Assembly (NCBI RefSeq): GCF_026248825.1
Contig: NZ_CP110973.1
Span: forward strand, 3,429,001 to 3,493,000
Reading direction: 5' to 3'
Length of the DNA: 64,000 nt
Source of the DNA: Larkinella insperata
Lineage (GTDB): Bacteria > Bacteroidota > Bacteroidia > Cytophagales > Spirosomataceae
Shown: in pieces, positions 58,345 through 64,000 of the stretch
Numbering within the stretch: the first letter of the stretch is position 1
Layout: each line of letters begins with the position of its first letter
Made by a program: the position numbers and the translations under genes
Notes under the pieces: model-generated
Told to the model about the DNA's origin: nothing
Databases searched by the model: none
Seen by the model: the letters and a program-made list of their open reading frames with translations, nothing else

Positions 58345-61041
58345 TTATTTGCCTTTAGCGGCACCTCCATTGGTTTTATAAACTTCGTTATCCGGGTTGC
58401 CACCGGCTTTCAGGTACGCCATTAGGTCCTTCAGTTCATCCGGGTTCAGGGCGTTGATCAGGCCGGGTAACATGATGGATTCCGATGAATATTTGGTTGA
58501 GGTTACGTCTTTCTTCGGAATCTTACGGGTTTGGTCGGTTGCAAACGGGTTTTGCGAGATCGTATAGCTTACCTTATCTTCCGACAACTGGCGACCGACA
58601 ACGGATTGACCGTTTTTCAGGTAATAGATCGTAGAAGCGTATTGATCAGAAACTGCTTTGTTCGGGTTGATAATGGCATCCAGAATATCCTTGTTGGAAA
58701 ACCGGGTGCCGAGTTGCGTCAGATCCGGACCAACGTCTCCACCTGAACCCTGAACAGAGTGACACCGGCTGCACAGAATGGCCCCGTAGATTTTCTTACC
58801 CTGCTCGAAATTCCGGCCATTGAGGTCGTTGCCAACGGCGGCCACGGCATCATCCAACTGCCAGCGCCGACCCGGTCCTTTTGGCGCATATCCCATGGCC
58901 AGATCGTTGCCCGAAGTAGTCAGCAGCTCCGATCCTGACATTTTGTTGTATTTTTCAAACTGGTCTTTCGGAACGTGCGCTAAGGCCAGTTTGCGGGCAC
59001 GGTCGATAAAACCGACGTAGCTACGGCCACCCTGGTATTTGAAGGCGTTGCCAAACCAGGTGAAGTATTTGTTCCGCAGTTCGGGCGTCCAGCCGGTTTC
59101 CTGACGGCTCAGCATCACGGCATAGTAGGTTTGTTGCAGCGGTGGTACTTTTTCCAGCATTTTGGCGATGTCTAAGCCGTACTGCGGGTTGCGCAGGATC
59201 AAGTCGGAAGAAGCCGTCGAAGGCGTTAGATTGAGCGCGTCCATTCCAGGTTCTTCTTTTTTCTCCATCAGCGCCAGCGTTTTAGCAACAACGCCCGGTG
59301 CTTCCAGGTAGATTAGGACTTTACTCAGGCCCCGGTTCAACAAGGCGGTTTTGGCCGGATAATGCGGGTTCAGGTACGCAGTGATCTTCGATTTATCACC
59401 GGCTTCGGGCGCACCCATCCGTAGGAAAATCAGTTCAAACGCGCGCAGAACATCGAATTGTTGTGATTCGGGAAGTTGAGCATAGTTTATTTTCAGCAGC
59501 GTATTGATGGCACCACTTTTGGCGTCAGCTTTGCCTTGACGGGCCAGCGCCACAATGGCCTGCGTGGCCCGTTGCGGGTTGGTTTCGGCCAGGGCTTTGG
59601 CCTGCCACTGATCAACCGGCTGGTGTTCAACGGCAATTCGGGCTGCGTAGCGCACAAAACGATCGGGGTGGCTCAAGTTCGGCCAGGCGGCATCCAGAGC
59701 GGCCGGATTCGGTTCGCCGTGGTATTGTTCGAGGCTCGTTCTAAGTTTATGCTCCGGCGTGATGTTGGCTGCCGTTGTCGCAGCCGAAGCCGATTCAGAA
59801 CCGTTGTAATACACCCGGTACAGGTCGGATTCCAGCCGACGGCCGCCGGTGAGGAAGTACATGGCGCCGTCGGGGCCAATGGTACCGTCGGTCAGCGGCA
59901 GCGGTGAACCCGAGATAAATTCCTCCCGTTCGCCTTCGTACGTAGCGCCTTTCGGTTTCAGGTGAACGGAATAAATAATTCCAAAGCTCCAGTCGAAGGC
60001 ATACAGGGACTGACGGTATTTTTGCGGGAATTTGGCATTCGCTCCGTAAAAGACGTTGGTTGGAGACCCCTGGCCGATGTTTAGCAACGGTGGCAGGTTA
60101 TCGGGATTGCCGGGCAGCCACTTGCTGTTCCCCGTGCGCCAGCCAAATTCAGAGCCGCTCGTGATGTGACAAATCCGGGTCGGGCGGTACCAGGGCGTAC
60201 CAAAATCCCACTCCATGTCCGAATCATAGGTGAACATATCACCGGCTTCGTTGAAGGCCACATCAAACTCGTTCCGGAAACCGGCTCCGATCAGTTCCCA
60301 GCGCTTTCCTTCGGGGTCGATGTTTGCCACCCAACCGCCGGGTGCCATGCGGTCGTTAGCGTGGCCGCGGGGATCTTTGATCAGTGGGAACAGGTTATCT
60401 TCCTGCCAGTTGGACGGAAGCCGATAGGCGTCCATTTTCGGAACGTCGGTGTGATTTCCGGCCACAACGTAAAGCGATTTTTTGTCGGGTGACAACACGA
60501 CGCTGTGCGGACCGTGTTCGCCTTCCCCTTGCAATTCCCGCAACAGCGTAACTTTGTCAAACTGATCGTCGCCGTCGGTGTCCTGCAAACGGTATAGGCC
60601 GCTGGGTTTTGGAAAACGCTGGCTGGCCCGGTTATTAACCATAACGTACAAGCTATTGAAGGCGTAGAGTAAGCCTTGTGCGTAGCCCATACTCACCTTG
60701 GCGGTGTCGGATTTGATGTTCAGTTTTTCAATCTTGGGTTTGGCACCCGACCCGATCGGCGGTAACTCCAGACGGTATAAAGAACCATATTGATCCGAGG
60801 TAATCATGCGGCCTTTACTGTCGAAGGTCATGGCGACCCACGATCCGTTTCCGTCTTCGGACGGGCTGTAGAGGTGCTCTGCCTTAAAACCAGGCAGCAG
60901 CTTTAGCTTGTCGATTTTGGATTTGTCGGCCAGCGGATTTTTATCCGTTTCCGAAACCTGCATCGTCACCCAGGATGCTCCGAGTAGCGCCAGTGCGGAA
61001 ACTGATAAAAACAACTTAACCGATCGGTACGTTGAAAACAT
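58345..61041 (-). CDS. PVC-type beta-propeller dehydrogenase fused to cytochrome c
   Basis: An 898-aa periplasmic protein with a signal peptide (about residues 1-25). Residues about 45-420 are a glucose/sorbosone dehydrogenase-like propeller (membrane-bound dehydrogenase domain). Then comes a helical HEAT-like region, and at the C-terminus a class I cytochrome c with CSRCH (Cys757, Cys760, His761) and a Met axial-ligand candidate in SIMLPG. Such 'PVC-type haem-binding CxxCH' proteins probably oxidise sugars and pass electrons to a haem chain. It heads the enzyme part of the locus after susD. Confidence 0.85.
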   Translation of the reverse strand: MFSTYRSVKLFLSVSALALLGASWVTMQVSETDKNPLADKSKIDKLKLLPGFKAEHLYSPSEDGNGSWVAMTFDSKGRMITSDQYGSLYRLELPPIGSGAKPKIEKLNIKSDTAKVSMGYAQGLLYAFNSLYVMVNNRASQRFPKPSGLYRLQDTDGDDQFDKVTLLRELQGEGEHGPHSVVLSPDKKSLYVVAGNHTDVPKMDAYRLPSNWQEDNLFPLIKDPRGHANDRMAPGGWVANIDPEGKRWELIGAGFRNEFDVAFNEAGDMFTYDSDMEWDFGTPWYRPTRICHITSGSEFGWRTGNSKWLPGNPDNLPPLLNIGQGSPTNVFYGANAKFPQKYRQSLYAFDWSFGIIYSVHLKPKGATYEGEREEFISGSPLPLTDGTIGPDGAMYFLTGGRRLESDLYRVYYNGSESASAATTAANITPEHKLRTSLEQYHGEPNPAALDAAWPNLSHPDRFVRYAARIAVEHQPVDQWQAKALAETNPQRATQAIVALARQGKADAKSGAINTLLKINYAQLPESQQFDVLRAFELIFLRMGAPEAGDKSKITAYLNPHYPAKTALLNRGLSKVLIYLEAPGVVAKTLALMEKKEEPGMDALNLTPSTASSDLILRNPQYGLDIAKMLEKVPPLQQTYYAVMLSRQETGWTPELRNKYFTWFGNAFKYQGGRSYVGFIDRARKLALAHVPKDQFEKYNKMSGSELLTTSGNDLAMGYAPKGPGRRWQLDDAVAAVGNDLNGRNFEQGKKIYGAILCSRCHSVQGSGGDVGPDLTQLGTRFSNKDILDAIINPNKAVSDQYASTIYYLKNGQSVVGRQLSEDKVSYTISQNPFATDQTRKIPKKDVTSTKYSSESIMLPGLINALNPDELKDLMAYLKAGGNPDNEVYKTNGGAAKGK

Positions 61042-61361
61042 AAGTTAATTGGGTTTATACAGTAAAAAAATGCTCGTCGACCCGAAAGCTGAGAAAAGCT
61101 GTTAACGAGTAAGTGCTATAAATTCAATGAAATGGTAAAATAGTTGATATCCTTTGAAATCATTGTCCGGCGCTGTACTGACCCGGCTAAAGATTTTGAA
61201 TCGATTGGCTAGAGACGGTTAACGGGTATGGGTTTGCAGATCATATAAAGGCTGTTGTTATTTAAATAAAAGTTGATTCATACGCCTGATAAGTTAAAAG
61301 GAAGGGCTTCTTACTGATTGCCTGCCAAAGAAAGGTTCGGGCAAACCGGGTAATCGTTTGA
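61042..61361. other. Intergenic region between susD and the propeller/cytochrome gene
   Basis: No gene or repeat seen. It is AT-rich just upstream of the 61041 start and probably contains that gene's own promoter, since susD is followed by a terminator-like hairpin. Confidence 0.4.
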
Positions 61362-61395
61362 AACCCGGCTGGTTGCCAGAGGAGCCAGCCGGGTT
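61362..61395 (-). terminator. Terminator-like hairpin after susD
   Basis: Perfect 11-bp stem AACCCGGCTGG/CCAGCCGGGTT with a 12-nt loop, 7 nt after the susD stop; followed on the minus strand by TCAAACGATT, a weak U-tract. Confidence 0.55.
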
Positions 61396-61402
61396 CGGGT
61401 CA

Positions 61403-62911
61403 TTAAAAATGCGGAGTCAGAGCAGACTCAACCGCCGGCAGACCGTAGTAATCGTCCAGAACCGTGAAGGCATTCGGCGGGGGAACGGCCCCATCCGGGT
61501 AATAATAAGCCGCCGGATTCGCTTTAACTTCGGCGCCGTAAGCCGTGATAATTTCCTTCACCCGTCCTGTCCGGGTCAAGTCAAACCAACGTTTGTTTTC
61601 AAACGCTAGCTCGACCCGACGCTCTTTGAAGATGGCTTCGCGCATGTCCGTCTGCGACGTTGCCGTTGTTGCGGGCAAACCTGCCCGGGTGCGAACCCGG
61701 TTGAGATACGTGGCTGCTTCGGCGGTCTTTCCCTGTTCATTCAGCGATTCGGCTAAGAAAAGCAGCACTTCCGCGAACCGGTAAACTGGCCAGTTCTGGC
61801 CGGTATTGCCGTGGAGCGAGTGAGTCCGGGAGTATTTCTTGATGTAGGGAAACTTCTTATCCGTCCGCAAGCTGGTGCTTAACGTAATGTAACCAATGCT
61901 TGCATCCTTACGCTTATCGCCGGTTTCGTAGGCTCTGATCAGGTTCGGCGTTGGAATGTTATTGCTTTCCTGCGACGTAGGCTGGGTGTTGGAGGTTCCC
62001 GTCAATGGTTTCAACTCGTCTATGGTAACAGGCGAGGGGATAAACTGGTACATGAAGTTCCCGTTAAATCCGGCGGCTCCTTCCATGTACTGGACTTCGA
62101 AAACCGATTCCAGGTTGTTTTTATTGCTGGTGGTGTTCGAAAAAGCTTCGCTGTAATCCGTCATCAACTGGTACGTGTCATTGTTGACCACATCCTTCAT
62201 CAATGGTTCCACCTGGGGCCATTTCTTCTGGGTGATATACAGATTGGCCAGCAGGGTTTTAGCCGCACCGGATGTGGCCCGACCTGCTTCCTGAGTCGCC
62301 TTTTTGGGCAAAAGCGCAGCGGCTGCTTTGGCATCTTCCTCGATTTGTGCGTAGACCTGATCTGCCGTTGATAGCGGCAGGGCGGCTTCTTCGCGATTCG
62401 GAACGGGTTTTAAATGCAAGGGCACTTTACCAAACAAACGAATCAAATCGAAATACGCAAAGGCGCGTAAAAACAGCGCCTGTCCTTTCAGATTGTTCTT
62501 GGAAGCCTCCGCAAACTCAACACCGTCGATGGTGGTCAAGATCTGGTTGGCGCGGGCAATGATCTGGTAGTTCAAGCGATACTGCTGGAGTACGTTATCG
62601 TTGGCGGTTACGCCGTTTGCCGTTGGCACCGCAAAGTCAGCGAGGTTTTCAGTTGGATCCACCGCCCCGTAAAGAATGTTCCGGGCATAGTAAGCGTTAT
62701 CGGAATGCAATTCCTGCAATTTCCAGGCCCGGTCGTTGAACATGGGGCGCAGGGGCGCGTAGGTGGCGTTGACGGCCTGCACAAAATCTGCTTCTGACTT
62801 GAAAAAAGTAGCGGAACTGAGCTGGGTTTCGGGGGTAACCGTTAAAAAGTCTTCTTTACAACCGGTCAGGGCTATTGCCAAAAGCCAAGTTGCTATGTAT
62901 TTTATTTTCAT
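61403..62911 (-). CDS. SusD/RagB family outer-membrane glycan-binding lipoprotein
   Basis: A 502-aa protein with a lipoprotein signal (lipobox ALTGC, Cys18). The SusD fold is shown by the helical TPR-like region LKGQALFLRAFAYFDLIRLFG and PVYRFAEVLLFLAESLNEQG, with the C-terminal ERRVELAFENKRWFDLTRTG, all standard. It binds sugar or glycan at the cell surface and closes the SusC channel. It follows susC by 46 nt. The glycan specificity is not readable. Confidence 0.95.
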   Translation of the reverse strand: MKIKYIATWLLAIALTGCKEDFLTVTPETQLSSATFFKSEADFVQAVNATYAPLRPMFNDRAWKLQELHSDNAYYARNILYGAVDPTENLADFAVPTANGVTANDNVLQQYRLNYQIIARANQILTTIDGVEFAEASKNNLKGQALFLRAFAYFDLIRLFGKVPLHLKPVPNREEAALPLSTADQVYAQIEEDAKAAAALLPKKATQEAGRATSGAAKTLLANLYITQKKWPQVEPLMKDVVNNDTYQLMTDYSEAFSNTTSNKNNLESVFEVQYMEGAAGFNGNFMYQFIPSPVTIDELKPLTGTSNTQPTSQESNNIPTPNLIRAYETGDKRKDASIGYITLSTSLRTDKKFPYIKKYSRTHSLHGNTGQNWPVYRFAEVLLFLAESLNEQGKTAEAATYLNRVRTRAGLPATTATSQTDMREAIFKERRVELAFENKRWFDLTRTGRVKEIITAYGAEVKANPAAYYYPDGAVPPPNAFTVLDDYYGLPAVESALTPHF

Positions 62912-62957
62912 ACTTGTTAGAAAAGTCTGGTGAAATAAAGTGGACTGTCAACCTGAT

Positions 62958-64000
62958 TTAGAAGTTAAGATTAACCCCAATCGTGTAGGTACGCGGAACC
63001 GGATAGTTGGAGAAGTCAACACCCTGGCTCAGGTTTCCGCCGTCGCCACCGCCGTCAGCCTGGGCGCTGGTTTCCGGGTTAGGTCCGCCCCAGTATTTGG
63101 TGAACACATAAGCCTGCTGAACAGAAGCGTACACCCGGGCCGATTGGAAGAACTTCTGAAGCTTGCCAAAGGTATAACCGAGGGTGATGTTCTTAATGGT
63201 GAAGAACGATGCGTCGGCCAGGAAGTGGCTGCTGTTCCAGTCGCGTTCGAGACCGGTGTAGTTTCCGCCTTCGTTGGTAGCGCCATACATGCCCTTGCCT
63301 TCCGTGATTACCGTCCTACTGGTGACTTTACCATCGGCGTTCCGGATACTTTGAACCCGGAAGCGATCTTTCACGCCTTCCACCATGTTGAATACCCCGT
63401 CGAGGTTAGCGGTACTGTATAGGTGGCGAACCCAAAGTTGATTGCCGTAAGAACCAGAGCCTACGATGGAGAGATCCCATTTGCCGTAGCTCAAGTTGTT
63501 GGTAATACCGTAGGTAAATTTGGGGAACGGACTGCCAATGATGGTCCGGTCGTCCATATCCCCACCGTTGGTGATTATTCCGTCGCCGTTCACGTCTTTA
63601 AACTTGATGGTACCGACGGCCGAACGGCCTGGAACGATGGGAGATGAGTCAACTTCCTCCTGGCTTCTATAAAAGCCGTCCTTCACCAGGCCGTAGAACA
63701 TCCCAAAGGGTTGACCAACCTGCGTAATGTGGAAGGTTCCGTATACGCGGTCAATGCCCGGCGCCAGTTCTAAGACTTTATTGCGGTTAAACGAGATGTT
63801 GGCGTTGGTCGTCCATTGCAGTTTGCCTTCGGTATTACGCGTGGTAACGGCAAATTCGTGACCCCAGAACTTAATTTCACCGATGTTGTCCCAGAACGTA
63901 CCAAATCCGGCTTCCTGCGGAATCTGTACGGCATAGAGCAGGTTCGTGGTCCGTTTGGTGTAGAAGTCGTACGTAAACTGAATCCGGTCATTGAACAGTC
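62958..64000 (-). CDS. SusC/RagA TonB-linked outer-membrane transporter, C-terminal part
   Basis: About 347 codons are in the window, the 5' end lying off the right edge. The frame is open to base 64000 on the minus strand although the first Met is only at 63701. It contains FTYDFYTKRTTNLLYAVQIP, GEIKFWGHEFAVTTRNTEG, FGMFYGLVKDGFYRSQEE, then the typical SusC segment KFKDVNGDGIITNGGDMDDR and the barrel end PRTYTIGVNLNF. It is the channel partner of SusD, importing the locus substrate with TonB energy. Confidence 0.95.
   Translation of the reverse strand, partial: LFNDRIQFTYDFYTKRTTNLLYAVQIPQEAGFGTFWDNIGEIKFWGHEFAVTTRNTEGKLQWTTNANISFNRNKVLELAPGIDRVYGTFHITQVGQPFGMFYGLVKDGFYRSQEEVDSSPIVPGRSAVGTIKFKDVNGDGIITNGGDMDDRTIIGSPFPKFTYGITNNLSYGKWDLSIVGSGSYGNQLWVRHLYSTANLDGVFNMVEGVKDRFRVQSIRNADGKVTSRTVITEGKGMYGATNEGGNYTGLERDWNSSHFLADASFFTIKNITLGYTFGKLQKFFQSARVYASVQQAYVFTKYWGGPNPETSAQADGGGDGGNLSQGVDFSNYPVPRTYTIGVNLNF

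Noticed and set aside
1..64000. CRISPR array, rRNA, insertion sequence or transposase
   Set aside because: No regular short repeats with spacers, no rRNA sequence and no transposase-like frame or terminal repeats were seen.

Overview
This window comes from a Bacteroidota chromosome, most likely Cytophagales (a Spirosoma/Larkinella-like relative; the genus is a guess). The signs are a SusC/SusD pair, the mutY-ssb-gldE / HU / TPR / rng neighbourhood, ubiE followed by a PorT-type barrel protein, Bacteroidota -7 promoter elements (TAnnTTTG), and secreted DUF1501/PSD1 proteins. The core is GC-rich; the first 17 kb is clearly AT-richer and patchy.

Region 1 (1 to about 16,945) is the right-hand part of a genomic island ending at the 3' end of a tRNA-Val gene (16946-17020, minus). 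In order it holds: a secreted barrel-like protein with a small partner; an unknown 499-aa protein; a replication/mobility module (HTH protein, VRR-NUC nuclease, RecA-like ATPase, BT4734-type primase-like protein); an AT-rich type III-like restriction-modification operon with a PIN-domain gene between res and mod; a putative PD-(D/E)XK nuclease; a 94-aa phage-type protein; a tandem array of six small proteins sharing an N-terminal motif; and a class III nucleotide cyclase-like protein at the very edge. No integrase is visible, so the other end lies left of the window.

Region 2 (about 17-37.9 kb) is chromosomal housekeeping: PorT and UbiE, a Gfo/Idh/MocA oxidoreductase, a nucleoside hydrolase, an M28 peptidase, a decayed PrsW-like protease gene, GldE, SSB, MutY, HU, a TPR protein, a 29-aa COX24/mS38-like basic protein missed by ORF callers, RNase G, a DUF1905 protein, an SDR remnant, an M16 peptidase, an SDR, RhaT and a CBU_0592-type membrane protein.

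Region 3 (about 38-64 kb) starts with two secreted phosphoesterases (plus strand). It continues with a long minus-strand carbohydrate locus, transcribed from 64 kb towards 40 kb: SusC (partial), SusD, a beta-propeller/cytochrome c fusion, DUF1080, DUF4432, a phosphomannose isomerase-like cupin, a TIM-barrel isomerase, a Gfo/Idh/MocA dehydrogenase, an RbsABC-type importer, then PSD1, DUF1501, a DUF2231-cytochrome and a second PSD1 protein. I infer outer-membrane uptake, periplasmic oxidation coupled to c-type haem, 3-keto-glycoside cleavage and ABC import. Several perfect hairpins between genes suggest the locus is divided into several transcripts.
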